NCBI RefSeq assembly: GCF_001270965.1 | Contig: NZ_LGIA01000014.1 | Location: 1 to 64,000, forward strand | Reading direction: 5' to 3' | Source: Sunxiuqinia dokdonensis | Lineage (GTDB): Bacteria; Bacteroidota; Bacteroidia; Bacteroidales; Prolixibacteraceae | DNA length: 64,000 nt | Shown: one piece after another, positions 51,798 to 60,686 of the stretch | Position numbering within the stretch: the first letter of the stretch is position 1 | Layout: every line of letters starts with the position of its first letter | The notes under the pieces: model-generated | What the model was told of the DNA's origin: nothing | Database searches by the model: none | Seen by the model: the letters and a program-made list of their open reading frames with translations, nothing else | Made by a program: the position numbers and the translations under genes

Positions 51798-51805
51798 TAC
51801 TTTTG
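51798..51805 (+). promoter_or_regulatory. Promoter -7 element for the dCMP deaminase gene
   Basis: TACTTTTG is an exact TAnnTTTG match, 24 bp before the ATG at 51830. It overlaps a TTG that could otherwise be mistaken for the start codon. Confidence 0.5.
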
Positions 51806-51829
51806 GACAGTCTAAAAACAATTCATCCG

Positions 51830-52255
51830 ATGGAAAAAAAACAGTTCTTACTCGATCAGCGTTATTTGAAGATGGCCAACATCTGGGCACAAAATTCCTA
51901 TTGCAAACGTCGCCAGGTTGGCGCACTGTTGGTGAAGGACCAGATGATCATTTCGGATGGATACAATGGAACTCCGTCGGGCTTTGAGAATATTTGCGAA
52001 GATGAAAACAATGTAACAAAACCATACGTTCTTCATGCCGAAGCCAACGCCATTAGCAAGGTAGCCAAATCGAACAACAGCAGCGAGGGAGCAACCCTGT
52101 ATGTCACTTCATCGCCCTGTATGGAATGCTCAAAACTGATCATTCAGGCCGGCATAAAGCGGGTGGTTTTTACCGACAATTATCGTTTGGAAAATGGCAT
52201 AAATCTATTAAGGCAAGCCAATATTGAAGTGGTGCAGGTTGAAAACGAGGAATAA
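51830..52255 (+). CDS. dCMP deaminase family protein (ComE-like)
   Basis: A 141-residue zinc-dependent cytidine/deoxycytidylate deaminase. The catalytic HAE is at His69-Glu71 (VLHAEANAIS) and the zinc cysteines are Cys97 and Cys100 (SSPCMECSKL). The N-terminal DQRYLKMANIWAQNSYCKRR and GYNGTPSGFEN are typical of the dCMP deaminase group in Bacteroidota. It would provide dUMP for thymidylate synthesis. The start is set at the ATG after the -7 element. ctpA-like follows after 8 bp. Confidence 0.92.
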   Translation: MEKKQFLLDQRYLKMANIWAQNSYCKRRQVGALLVKDQMIISDGYNGTPSGFENICEDENNVTKPYVLHAEANAISKVAKSNNSSEGATLYVTSSPCMECSKLIIQAGIKRVVFTDNYRLENGINLLRQANIEVVQVENEE

Positions 52256-52263
52256 GGAAAGTC

Positions 52264-53898
52264 ATGAACAGAAAACAGATCAACATTTATTTGCCTATTT
52301 TAATTGCCGTTTCGGTTATTATTGGAATTGTGCTGGGAAATAGTTTGAGTAGAAACCAGGGCGCATCATTGCAAAATCTGACGCCAACAAAAAACAACAA
52401 GCTGAGCACCATCATCGAATTGATTAACCAGGCCTACGTTGATTCGGTGTCAACAAGCGAACTGGTCGAAAAAACCATTCCCGAACTCTTGAAAAATCTC
52501 GACCCGCACACGGCTTACATCCCGGCGCGCGATATGCAAGAGGTTCACGAGGAAATGCAGGGCAATTTTGGAGGAATAGGCGTGCAGTTTTCTATTCATA
52601 ATGACACCGTTCAGGTCATTGATGTGGTGTCCGGCGGTCCTTCGTACCAACTTGGAATTTTACCCGGCGACCGCATTGTCACCGTTAATGATTCTGTCAT
52701 TGCCGGCGTGGATATTAAGAATCAGGATGTTCTCACCGTACTTCGGGGAGAAAAGGGAACCAACGTTAGAATTGGAGTAAAAAGAAAGTCAATACCTGAC
52801 CTGATTGAGTTTGAAATTACCCGTGGCGACATTCCAATTTACAGCATTGATGTAAGTTATATGATTGACGAAACGACCGGTTTTGTCAAAGTCAATCGTT
52901 TTGCAGAAAAAACCTATGACGAATTTACCGAGGCCATTGCCAAACTACAATCGTCGGGAGCCAAAAAAATCATTGTTGATTTACGCGGAAACCCCGGGGG
53001 CTATTTGATGGCGGTGGTGAACATGGTCAACGAGTTTTTGCCCGAAGGCAGGCAGATTGTTTACACCGAAGGAAACGCTCAAGCCCGCAAAAATTACACG
53101 GCGACCAAAGGCGGCATCGCGTTGGATAACGAAGTGATTGTGTTGATTGATGAATATTCTGCTTCGGCCAGCGAAATTTTTGCCGGAGCCATCCAGGACA
53201 ATGACCGGGGACTGGTGGTGGGCCGCCGTTCATTTGGCAAAGGATTGGTGCAGGAGCAAATCCCGTTTCGCGATGGTTCGGCTTTGCGCCTGACCGTTGC
53301 CCGCTACTACACGCCAAGCGGACGCAGCATTCAAAAACCTTACACAGACGGCAACACAGATTATTACCACGACATTATGAATCGGGCCGAACATGGCGAA
53401 TTCCAAGAGGCTGACAGCATCCAATTTGCCGATTCGCTGAAGTTTGAAACCAGCAGTGGTCGAACTGTGTACGGCGGCGGCGGCATTATGCCCGACTACT
53501 TTGTGGCGGCCGACACCAGCGGCTATTCCGACTATTACTCCAAAGTCACCCAAAAAGCCTTAGTCTATCATTTTGCTTTTCAGTACTCCGATTTAAACCG
53601 AGAAAAATTGAAGGAACTGAAAACAGCTGCCGAATTTGTCGATTACCTCGGTCGCCAGCAGATCCTGGATCAGTTTATCGCTTACGCCAACGAAAAAGGA
53701 GTGAAAAATGACCCCAAAGGTCTGGCTGTCAGTGGCAAAATTATTGAAACGCAAATCAAAGCCTATATTGCCCGGAATATCATTGGCGAGGAAGGCTTCT
53801 TTCCAATCATTCAGGAAATTGATGAAACTCTCAAAGAGGCCATTCGCCTTTCCCATTCAAAAAAACAATTGAGTCAATTGCTCGCTGTAACAAAATAG
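52264..53898 (+). CDS. S41 family carboxy-terminal processing protease (CtpA-like)
   Basis: A 544-residue periplasmic protease with an N-terminal membrane anchor (about 8-28). A PDZ domain spans about 95-175 (NFGGIGVQFSIHNDTVQVID, LPGDRIVTVND) and the tail-specific protease domain includes GFVKVNRFAEKTYDEF, VDLRGNPGG, DEYSASASEIFAGAIQ with Ser301 and GRRSFGKGLVQ with Lys326, the Ser/Lys catalytic dyad. The C-terminal helical extension (about 400-544) is normal for Bacteroidota. It trims or degrades envelope proteins from their C-termini. It sits 41 bp before an ECF sigma gene. Confidence 0.95.
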   Translation: MNRKQINIYLPILIAVSVIIGIVLGNSLSRNQGASLQNLTPTKNNKLSTIIELINQAYVDSVSTSELVEKTIPELLKNLDPHTAYIPARDMQEVHEEMQGNFGGIGVQFSIHNDTVQVIDVVSGGPSYQLGILPGDRIVTVNDSVIAGVDIKNQDVLTVLRGEKGTNVRIGVKRKSIPDLIEFEITRGDIPIYSIDVSYMIDETTGFVKVNRFAEKTYDEFTEAIAKLQSSGAKKIIVDLRGNPGGYLMAVVNMVNEFLPEGRQIVYTEGNAQARKNYTATKGGIALDNEVIVLIDEYSASASEIFAGAIQDNDRGLVVGRRSFGKGLVQEQIPFRDGSALRLTVARYYTPSGRSIQKPYTDGNTDYYHDIMNRAEHGEFQEADSIQFADSLKFETSSGRTVYGGGGIMPDYFVAADTSGYSDYYSKVTQKALVYHFAFQYSDLNREKLKELKTAAEFVDYLGRQQILDQFIAYANEKGVKNDPKGLAVSGKIIETQIKAYIARNIIGEEGFFPIIQEIDETLKEAIRLSHSKKQLSQLLAVTK

Positions 53899-53939
53899 CT
53901 TCGTGGTCGTCATACAAGGTGTAACGACCTAAAAAAAGA

Positions 53940-54425
53940 ATGACCGTAGAGGATTATAACGAAGCTGTAAACCGGCATGCCGACGCTGTTTTTCGATTTG
54001 TGTTGAAGAATATCAGGGATGAAGAAAAGGCCCGCGATATTGTTCAGGACAGTTTTGAGAAGCTGTGGATGCATTTGCTTTCGGTTGATGCTGCCAAGGT
54101 GAAATCGTACTTGTTCTCAACGGCCTACCATCGAACCATTGATGTGATCCGGAAAGATCAGCGCCAGCAATTGCTCGATGACAAACAATTGCCTGAAGAA
54201 GGACACTTCACCCAATATTCCGATGTTGGCGAAGTTCTGAACCAGGCCATTAAATTGCTCCCCGAAGATCAGCGTTCCGTGTTGATGCTTCGGGACTACG
54301 AAGGCTATTCGTACAAAGAAATTAGCGAAATAACCGCGCTTAGCGAAGCCCAGGTGAAGGTGTACATTTACCGTGCCCGGGTGTTTTTGAAAAATTATAT
54401 TGGGAAACTAGATGTGCTTGTTTGA
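53940..54425 (+). CDS. RNA polymerase ECF sigma factor (second module)
   Basis: A 161-residue sigma-70 family ECF factor. Region 2 is NRHADAVFRFVLKNIRDEEK with ARDIVQDSFEKLWMH, and region 4 is LLPEDQRSVLMLRDYEGYSY, KEISEITALSEAQVKVYIYR. The gene is preceded by a short stem GGTCGT/ACGACC. The next gene begins 3 bp after its stop and encodes a membrane protein with the layout of an anti-sigma factor, so the two form a regulatory pair distinct from the FecR one. Confidence 0.93.
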   Translation: MTVEDYNEAVNRHADAVFRFVLKNIRDEEKARDIVQDSFEKLWMHLLSVDAAKVKSYLFSTAYHRTIDVIRKDQRQQLLDDKQLPEEGHFTQYSDVGEVLNQAIKLLPEDQRSVLMLRDYEGYSYKEISEITALSEAQVKVYIYRARVFLKNYIGKLDVLV

Positions 54426-54428
54426 ATC

Positions 54429-55481
54429 ATGAATATTAACCGGTCAAATTACGAAGTTTATTTTCTGGATTACCTCGATGGTAATCTTCCCGAAGATCGG
54501 ATTGATGATTTTCTGGATTTTTTGAGCAACAATCCCGACTTGCGCGAAGAGCTGGAACAGGTGTCTGCCATAAAAATCACAGGTGGCAATCATCCATTTC
54601 AAAATAAACAAGCACTGCTGAAGAATGAACTAACCGGCACCTCCGCATTTGATTCGCGGGCAGTTGCATTCTTGGAAAACGATTTGCCTGAAGAAGATCA
54701 AACCGCCTTTTTAAACGAATTAACCAGCGACCGGGAAAAAGAAAAGCAGTTTGACTGGTTTCTCAAAACCAAGCTGCAACCCGATCCTGCGATTGTTTTT
54801 CCCAACAAAGCTTCATTGCAAAAAAAACCTGCCAAAAAAGTCTTTTTGTTTTGGGGAACCCGTGTTGCTGCGGTGCTCGTGCTATTACTCGTGGTGTGGG
54901 CCGTATGGGATTTTTCGCCAAAGCCTGAACCAACCCACCAACTTGCCCAAGAACAGCCCATTGTAAACCCTGATCAAAAGCCATTGCCGGCGAAAAACGA
55001 GCTCAGGAATGCCGCTCCGGAAAAGAACGCTGACCAGCAGCCATCAGCACCACAAGTCCAGCCGCTGGCCATTGAAGCCGTCCAAACTGTTCAGCCCACC
55101 ATCCAGAAAATATCTGCACCCGACACCGATGAATTGATGGTTTCACGCGAGGCAGTTCCTCAAAAGCTGAAGCCGCTTTCGTCGCCGCTTGAAATAGCTC
55201 CGGCAGCAGAGCAGTTTGCCCTGGCCGAGATGAAGACGCATCGGCCAGATTCGCCAACGGACTACCTGACCGTTGATGAGTACCTGGCGCAAAAAGTCTT
55301 GAACAAGCCAAAAGATGAGCCGCTGACGATTGGCAGCCTGCTTAGTGCCGGCCTCAATGCGGTGGCTTCGGTGAGCAACGACCGGCTAGAGTACGAAACC
55401 AACACCCGAGGAAAAGTTTCTGAAATCAGCCTGAACACCCGAATCCTCGCTTTTTCCATTCCGCTAAAAAAAGATCAATAA
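54429..55481 (+). CDS. Putative membrane anti-sigma factor
   Basis: A 350-residue protein. The cytoplasmic N-terminus (1-135) starts NRSNYEVYFLDYLDGNLPED and repeats the LxxxLPEExxxxFLxxL pattern (AFLENDLPEEDQTAFLNELT), typical of sigma-binding helices of such proteins in Bacteroidota. One membrane helix lies at about 142-160 (VAAVLVLLLVVWAVW). A long Pro/Gln/Glu-rich periplasmic linker follows (about 165-290), then a small C-terminal region. No FecR, DUF4974 or STN domain is present. It is 3 bp after the sigma gene. Role inferred from context and layout. Confidence 0.8.
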   Translation: MNINRSNYEVYFLDYLDGNLPEDRIDDFLDFLSNNPDLREELEQVSAIKITGGNHPFQNKQALLKNELTGTSAFDSRAVAFLENDLPEEDQTAFLNELTSDREKEKQFDWFLKTKLQPDPAIVFPNKASLQKKPAKKVFLFWGTRVAAVLVLLLVVWAVWDFSPKPEPTHQLAQEQPIVNPDQKPLPAKNELRNAAPEKNADQQPSAPQVQPLAIEAVQTVQPTIQKISAPDTDELMVSREAVPQKLKPLSSPLEIAPAAEQFALAEMKTHRPDSPTDYLTVDEYLAQKVLNKPKDEPLTIGSLLSAGLNAVASVSNDRLEYETNTRGKVSEISLNTRILAFSIPLKKDQ

Positions 55482-55594
55482 GCTGCTGTAACTTTTCAAA
55501 ATAGCTGGCCGTCTTACTCCTGAAAACAATTAAACAATGATCAGATTTGCTTGCTGAAGGCCAGGCAAGCCCCACACCTTGTAAAATTTTTAAA

Positions 55595-56500
55595 ATGAAA
55601 AAAATGAAAACGACAGTACTCACAAGCCTAATGATTTTTTGCCTTTCCATGGGCTACGCCCAGGATTCAACCAAAATAGGAAAACTGGTAGATGTAACGG
55701 AAAGCGGAACTCGCACCGAAGTCGCGCTTTTGAATAACCGGATTTATATCGACGACAATTACAGCAGCGACACCACCCACATTCGCATTGGCAAGCGGAA
55801 TATCGAAATTATTGAAAAAAATGGCCGGACCAACGTTGATGTACACCGCGACCGCTCGTGGGATGACGATGATGACAGCTGGAAACGCAAGAAATTCAAT
55901 GGGCACTGGGCCGGTTTCGAGCTGGGAATCAATACTTTTTATGATGATGGGCATTTTGGTGGATCGGATTTCATGTCACTGAACCAGTCCAAATCGCTGG
56001 AAGTGAATATTAACTTTCTGGAATACAACATTGTACTGGCCGAACAAAGGGCAGGCTTGGTTACCGGCATGGGCTGGTCGATGAACAACTATCGATTGGA
56101 TAACCCGGTCACCCTGCAAAAGGTGGATGGCGTAATTGTGCCAGATCCTATTGATCCTGATGGACTTAAAAAATCGAAGTTGACCGTTTCCTACCTCACC
56201 ATTCCGCTTCTGCTCGAATTCCAGATTCCGGTCAATGACAGGTCGAATCAGGTATTTGTTTCGGGCGGGGTCATCGGTGGCTTAAACTTGGGCTCGCACA
56301 CAAAAATAAAAACCGACGACACCAAAAGTAAAGACCACGGAAACTTTAACATCAACCCCTTTAAGTATTCGCTGGCGGGTAGAATTGGACTGAAAGATAT
56401 CAGTATCTATGCGACTTACAGCTTGTCAAGTTTGTTCAAAGATGGTGGTGGACCTGAACTTTTTCCATTGACCATTGGCATTGGATTGGTTAATTTTTAA
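55595..56500 (+). CDS. Outer-membrane beta-barrel protein (first paralogue)
   Basis: A 301-residue protein with signal peptide (about 1-23, MGYAQ). An N-terminal periplasmic or surface part rich in Asp (VDVHRDRSWDDDDDSW) precedes a beta-barrel marked by GHWAGFELGINTFYDDGHFG, LVTGMGWSMNNYRLDNP and LTVSYLTIPLLLEFQIPVN, ending TIGIGLVNF with a terminal Phe. It is a PorT-like/OmpW-like small barrel of unknown function. It shares its core layout with the next gene and probably is controlled by the adjacent sigma/anti-sigma pair. The ATG at 55595 is chosen; a second Met lies three codons in. Confidence 0.82.
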   Translation: MKKMKTTVLTSLMIFCLSMGYAQDSTKIGKLVDVTESGTRTEVALLNNRIYIDDNYSSDTTHIRIGKRNIEIIEKNGRTNVDVHRDRSWDDDDDSWKRKKFNGHWAGFELGINTFYDDGHFGGSDFMSLNQSKSLEVNINFLEYNIVLAEQRAGLVTGMGWSMNNYRLDNPVTLQKVDGVIVPDPIDPDGLKKSKLTVSYLTIPLLLEFQIPVNDRSNQVFVSGGVIGGLNLGSHTKIKTDDTKSKDHGNFNINPFKYSLAGRIGLKDISIYATYSLSSLFKDGGGPELFPLTIGIGLVNF

Positions 56501-56522
56501 TCAGAATCTTTTGAATAGATCG

Positions 56523-56553
56523 AGGCCTGCCTGCAAGCAGGCTTCTTTTTTTC
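56523..56553 (+). terminator. Terminator between the two barrel genes
   Basis: GCCTGC (56525-56530) pairs with GCAGGC (56537-56542) around CTGCAA, followed by TTCTTTTTTT. It ends the sigma/anti-sigma/barrel transcript. Confidence 0.85.
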
Positions 56554-56564
56554 ATTTTCATGCG

Positions 56565-56572
56565 TAACTTTG
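56565..56572 (+). promoter_or_regulatory. Promoter -7 element for the second barrel gene
   Basis: TAACTTTG matches TAnnTTTG exactly, 16 bp before the ATG and just after the terminator. The second barrel gene therefore has its own start of transcription with a very short leader. No -33 TTG is visible. Confidence 0.5.
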
Positions 56573-56588
56573 TTGGAAGAATTAAGTT

Positions 56589-57389
56589 ATGAAGGTATTT
56601 CTATTCCTATTTTCGCTTTTACTTTTCTCGTTTGTGTCGAAAGCACAACTAAATGATTCCATTGAAGTTAGTCAACCGGCATGGGGCAATCAGCCCATCA
56701 TTATCCAGCCGCATGGGGTTGTTACGGATGGCTTTAACTATTGGGAAGAAAAATTTACCGGTCATTGGTCAGGCATTTACCTTGGACTGAATGGCTTGGC
56801 AAATGAAGATTATTCGATGTATTTGGACGAGGAAGCCGGTTTTCTGGATGTTGACCTCTTGCGCTCCACGGTGTTGCAGATAAACCTGATCCAGTTTTCG
56901 AAAGGCCTGCAGCGCACCCGCAACACCATTGGCCTGGTCACCGGATTGGGCATGGAACTGCAAACCTACTTTCTGGATAAGAAAACGAGCATTGAGCAGG
57001 GGCCCGTTCGGATCGAGCCGGTGGAACGTTTTTATGATTCAAAACAAAAGTCGAAACTTTCTTCCATGTATTTGAGTGTGCCGCTGTTGATCGAATTTCA
57101 GGTGCCGGTGAAAAACTACGGCAACCGTATTTATTTGGCGGGCGGCTTGGTTGCCAGCAAACGGCTGAGCACACACACCAAAGTGAAGTACCGCGAAAAC
57201 GGAAAAAAGGAAAAGCTGAAAATGCCCGACGATTTCTACATGCACGACATTCGCTTTTCGGGTATGCTGCGCGTGGGTTACCGGTGGATTAACCTATTTG
57301 CCAGCTACGATCTTCAGCCACTTTTTAAGGACGAAAAAGGCCCGGTGCTATATCCGTTTTCTTTTGGCTTGGCCCTCATTTCATTCTAA
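56589..57389 (+). CDS. Outer-membrane beta-barrel protein (second paralogue)
   Basis: A 266-residue paralogue of the preceding barrel gene with signal peptide (1-19, FVSKAQ). The shared core runs from GHWSGIYLGLNGLANEDYS through LQINLIQFSKGLQRTRNTIG, GLVTGLGMELQTYFLDKKTS and LSSMYLSVPLLIEFQVPVKN to the Phe terminus (GLALISF). It lacks the Asp-rich N-terminal segment of the first copy. It is separated from it by a terminator and has its own -7 element, so the two are probably regulated differently. Function unknown. Confidence 0.82.
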   Translation: MKVFLFLFSLLLFSFVSKAQLNDSIEVSQPAWGNQPIIIQPHGVVTDGFNYWEEKFTGHWSGIYLGLNGLANEDYSMYLDEEAGFLDVDLLRSTVLQINLIQFSKGLQRTRNTIGLVTGLGMELQTYFLDKKTSIEQGPVRIEPVERFYDSKQKSKLSSMYLSVPLLIEFQVPVKNYGNRIYLAGGLVASKRLSTHTKVKYRENGKKEKLKMPDDFYMHDIRFSGMLRVGYRWINLFASYDLQPLFKDEKGPVLYPFSFGLALISF

Positions 57390-57476
57390 AATTACTGGCT
57401 TCTGTTGAATTTCCTTTTTTAATGAACCGGCTTTGCTTATTTTAGTGGTCATTCATTCAATAGAAAACTAACGAAC

Positions 57477-58196
57477 ATGACAACCATGCGACTATTGCTG
57501 CTCAGTAATTCCACCATGCCCGGTGAAGCCTATTTGGATTATCCCAAAAATGAAATTCAGAAATTTTTAGGCTCCAGGAAAGTTAAAGCCTTGTTTATTC
57601 CTTTTGCTGCCGTGACTTTTTCGTTTGACGAATACGAACAGAAAGTGAACGAGAGTTTAAGGGAAATCGGCCATGAAGTCATTGGCATACATCGATTTAA
57701 AGATCCCGTAAAAGCGGTTGAAGAAGCGGAAGCGATTGTTGTAGGCGGAGGAAATACATGGCAATTGGTTCGCATGTTGCACAACCAGGATTTGATGTCG
57801 GCCATACGAAAGAAAGTGCAGCAGGGAACGCCCTACATCGGCTGGAGTGCTGGATCAAACATTGCTTGCCCAACACTGCGCACCACCAACGACATGCCCA
57901 TTATTGACCCGCGAAGTTTCAACACCCTCAATTTGGTTCGCTTTCAGATCAACCCGCACTACCTCGATGCCAACCCCGAAGGGCACGGTGGCGAAACCCG
58001 CGAGCAACGAATCTCTGAATTTCTGGAAGTGAATGGAAAAACCTACGTGGTTGGCCTGCGCGAAGGAACCATGCTTCAACTTGAAAACGGCAAACTCAAG
58101 CTCATTGGCAATCGATCCGCGCGCATATTTCTGAAAGGGTCACTCCCCTACGAATTGAATGCAGGCGACGACTTTTCCTTTCTGTTAAGAGAATAG
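57477..58196 (+). CDS. pepE: Dipeptidase E (alpha-aspartyl dipeptidase)
   Basis: A 239-residue cytoplasmic Ser peptidase of family S51 that hydrolyses dipeptides with N-terminal Asp. Core motifs RLLLLSNSTMPGEAYLDYP, VVGGGNTWQL, YIGWSAGSNIACPT and NDMPIIDP match E. coli PepE closely. The triad maps to Ser124, Asp139 and His161. The first ATG (57477) and a second (57486, giving MRLLLLSN as in E. coli) are both possible. Confidence 0.95.
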   Translation: MTTMRLLLLSNSTMPGEAYLDYPKNEIQKFLGSRKVKALFIPFAAVTFSFDEYEQKVNESLREIGHEVIGIHRFKDPVKAVEEAEAIVVGGGNTWQLVRMLHNQDLMSAIRKKVQQGTPYIGWSAGSNIACPTLRTTNDMPIIDPRSFNTLNLVRFQINPHYLDANPEGHGGETREQRISEFLEVNGKTYVVGLREGTMLQLENGKLKLIGNRSARIFLKGSLPYELNAGDDFSFLLRE

Positions 58197-58323
58197 TTCG
58201 TTTCGTACAATTCTGCCGGCTGTTGAAACTATTCCAGCTTTTAGTTTATACTTTTGTCCGACGAACTGCGCAATAAATTGCAAGTCGTATTTCGGATTCA
58301 ACCGCTGTTCGTACAAAACGAAC
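58196..58323 (+). promoter_or_regulatory. Long imperfect inverted repeat upstream of the YidE-type transporter
   Basis: GTTCGTTTCGTAC (58196-58208, touching the pepE stop) and GTACAAAACGAAC (58311-58323) are inverted copies differing at one base, with further partial pairing inward (GTTGAA/TTCAAC). The right arm also forms the small palindrome TTCGT-ACAAA-ACGAA. It ends 40 bp before the transporter ATG and encloses the -7 element. It could be a two-site operator or an mRNA stem. Confidence 0.45.
58249..58256 (+). promoter_or_regulatory. Promoter -7 element for the transporter gene
   Basis: TACTTTTG matches TAnnTTTG exactly, with TTG 23 bp upstream (58223-58225), slightly longer than ideal. 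It lies between the arms of the inverted repeat. Confidence 0.5.
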
Positions 58324-58363
58324 GCCAGACGAATCAATTGGATTTCAACTTAAAAGCATTGCC

Positions 58364-59947
58364 ATGGAATTGTTTACCAACAGCTATTTTGCCCTGTTTT
58401 TAATCATTTTAGTTGGATTTATTATTGGCCGGATTCAAGTGAAAGGTATTTCGCTCGATGTATCGGCTGTTATTTTTGTTGCCTTGGTGTTTGGCCATTT
58501 TGGGGTCATCATTCCGGTCGATTTTCAATATCTCGGTCTGGTGCTGTTTATTTTTACAATTGGCATTCAGGCCGGCCCCGGATTTTTTGGCTCATTTAAA
58601 AAGAACGGCCGCGAACTGGCCATTTTGGCCAGCTTGCTCATTTTAAGTTCGAGCATCATCACTTATTTGGTGTATTATTTTGCCGGAATAGACAAAAGTC
58701 TGTGCATCGGCTTGCTTACCGGCGCGCTAACCAGTACGCCAGGGTTGGCAGCAGCCATCGACACGACCGGCTCTCCGCTGGCTTCCATTGGCTATGGTAT
58801 TGGCTACCCGTTTGGGGTGATTGGCGTCATTCTGTTTGTCAGCTTCCTGCCCCGTTTCCTGCGCGTCAATGTAAAAGAAGCCGAAGCACAGTATAAAAAA
58901 GAGGTGTCAGCCGGTTTCCCTGAAATTCTGAAAAAGAATTTTGTGGTTGAAAATGAAAATGTGGTGGGCAAAACCATTGGCGAACTTCGCATCCGATATA
59001 TGACAAAGGCGGTCGTATCCCGGGTCATGCACGGCGATGTGGCCATTACACCCTCGCGCGAAACCATACTCCACAAAGGCGACATCATTAAGGCAGTGGG
59101 GACCAACGAGGCCCTGAGCCGTGTCCGATTGTTGATTGGCCCGGAAACCGAAACCGAAATCCCGCTCAGCACCCAGTACGATGTGCGTTCGGTTTTGGTC
59201 ACCAACAAGGAAGTGGTAAACAAAACCCTTGGGCAGCTCAATATCTTAAACACCTACAATGCCACTATCACCCGTATCCGGAGGTCAGGAATTGACTTGT
59301 CGCCCAGCCCTTCTTCCAAATTGCAGTTTGGCGACAAGTTAATTGTAGCCTGTAATAAGGAAAGCGTGGAGCAGGTTAACCGCATTTTTGGCGACGACGA
59401 CCGACGGCTGTCTGATACCGACTTTTTACCCATCGCAACAGGCATTATTCTTGGTATTTTGGTTGGAAAGTTGAGTCTTAATTTCGGCTCCTTTTCTTTT
59501 AGTCTGGGATTGACCGGCGGCATTTTACTGACTGCACTAATTTTAGGACGCACCGGAAAAACAGGCCCCGTCATGTGGACCATGACTGGCGCTGCCAACC
59601 AACTGTTGCGGCAGTTTGGCCTGTTGTTTTTTTTGGCTGCTGTCGGGACTAGTGCCGGATCCAGCCTGGTTTCAACTTTTAGCCAGTATGGCATTGAGCT
59701 GTTTGTGTATGGCATCCTAATTACTTTGCTGCCGATGATTATCACAACGGTAGTTGCTCGTTATTTTCTGAAGATGAACCTACTAACCTTGCTCGGAACA
59801 CTCACCGGAAGTATGACCAGCACACCCGGTCTGGCCGCCATTGACGGCATGACCGACACCGACGCGCCTTCGGTTGCTTACGCCACCGTTTATCCGATTG
59901 CCATGGTGCTGCTGATTGTGTTTGTGCAGGTTCTAAGTCTGATTTAA
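58364..59947 (+). CDS. YidE/AspT-type putative antiporter with RCK_C domains
   Basis: A 527-residue inner-membrane transporter of the aspartate:alanine exchanger family. Two homologous membrane halves (about 1-170 and 350-527) each contain the family TSTPG motif (LLTGALTSTPGLAAAID and LTGSMTSTPGLAAIDG). Between them sit two cytoplasmic TrkA-C/RCK_C domains (about 195-265 and 280-355), which usually bind small ligands to gate transport. The substrate is unknown; family members exchange dicarboxylates or amino acids. It follows pepE, which releases Asp from peptides, an appealing but unproven link. Confidence 0.92.
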   Translation: MELFTNSYFALFLIILVGFIIGRIQVKGISLDVSAVIFVALVFGHFGVIIPVDFQYLGLVLFIFTIGIQAGPGFFGSFKKNGRELAILASLLILSSSIITYLVYYFAGIDKSLCIGLLTGALTSTPGLAAAIDTTGSPLASIGYGIGYPFGVIGVILFVSFLPRFLRVNVKEAEAQYKKEVSAGFPEILKKNFVVENENVVGKTIGELRIRYMTKAVVSRVMHGDVAITPSRETILHKGDIIKAVGTNEALSRVRLLIGPETETEIPLSTQYDVRSVLVTNKEVVNKTLGQLNILNTYNATITRIRRSGIDLSPSPSSKLQFGDKLIVACNKESVEQVNRIFGDDDRRLSDTDFLPIATGIILGILVGKLSLNFGSFSFSLGLTGGILLTALILGRTGKTGPVMWTMTGAANQLLRQFGLLFFLAAVGTSAGSSLVSTFSQYGIELFVYGILITLLPMIITTVVARYFLKMNLLTLLGTLTGSMTSTPGLAAIDGMTDTDAPSVAYATVYPIAMVLLIVFVQVLSLI

Positions 59948-59961
59948 ATCACTCAAAGCCG

Positions 59962-60666
59962 ATGAGTTTAAAAAATATTGAGATTATTGCGTTCGATGCG
60001 GATGACACCCTGTGGGAAAATGAAAACTTTTTTCGCGATGCCGAACGTCAGTTTTGCGAAATTCTGAAAGCATATCAGCCGGCCGAAAAAATTATGGAAG
60101 AGCTTTACCGCGTGGAAGTTCAAAACATGGAAATTTACGGCTACGGAATCAAAGCCTTCATCCTTTCACTTGTGGAAACCGCCTTGCTGGTAACAGACAA
60201 AAAGGTCCGGCCGGAGCAGGTTGAAGCGATTATTGCGATTGGCAAAAGCATGCTGAATAAAGAGGTGATTCTGCTCGATGGCATTCGCGATTTGCTGGAA
60301 AAGCTGGCACCCAACTATCGGCTGGTGGTCGCTACCAAGGGCGACTTGCTCGACCAGGAAAGAAAACTGAAAAAGTCGGGCTTGCTGAAATACTTTCACC
60401 ACATTGAGGTGATGACTCACAAACGTGAGGAAAACTACCAGGAACTGCTGAAACATCTGGATATTGAAGCCGGGAAATTCATGATGATTGGCAACTCACT
60501 CAAGTCCGACGTGCTTCCCGTGATTTCATTGGGTGGCTACGGCGTTCATGTGCCTTATTACACCACCTGGATTTTTGAACAAATGAATCCGGCTGATATC
60601 AAAAGTGACCGGTTTTTTGAACTAAAGGAAATACATGATGTTTTGACTTTGTTTGAAGGTGCTTAA
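59962..60666 (+). CDS. HAD family hydrolase
   Basis: A 234-residue phosphatase-like protein. Motif I FDADDTLW contains the nucleophile Asp12 and acid Asp14. A helical cap follows (15-100). Motif II is LVVATKGD, motif III Lys is in YQELLKHLDI-adjacent HKREENY, and motif IV is MMIGNSLKSDVLP. The substrate is unknown. It starts 14 bp after the transporter stop, so the genes are likely co-transcribed. Confidence 0.9.
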   Translation: MSLKNIEIIAFDADDTLWENENFFRDAERQFCEILKAYQPAEKIMEELYRVEVQNMEIYGYGIKAFILSLVETALLVTDKKVRPEQVEAIIAIGKSMLNKEVILLDGIRDLLEKLAPNYRLVVATKGDLLDQERKLKKSGLLKYFHHIEVMTHKREENYQELLKHLDIEAGKFMMIGNSLKSDVLPVISLGGYGVHVPYYTTWIFEQMNPADIKSDRFFELKEIHDVLTLFEGA

Positions 60667-60686
60667 CTTTAGCAGGAAAAATACAA

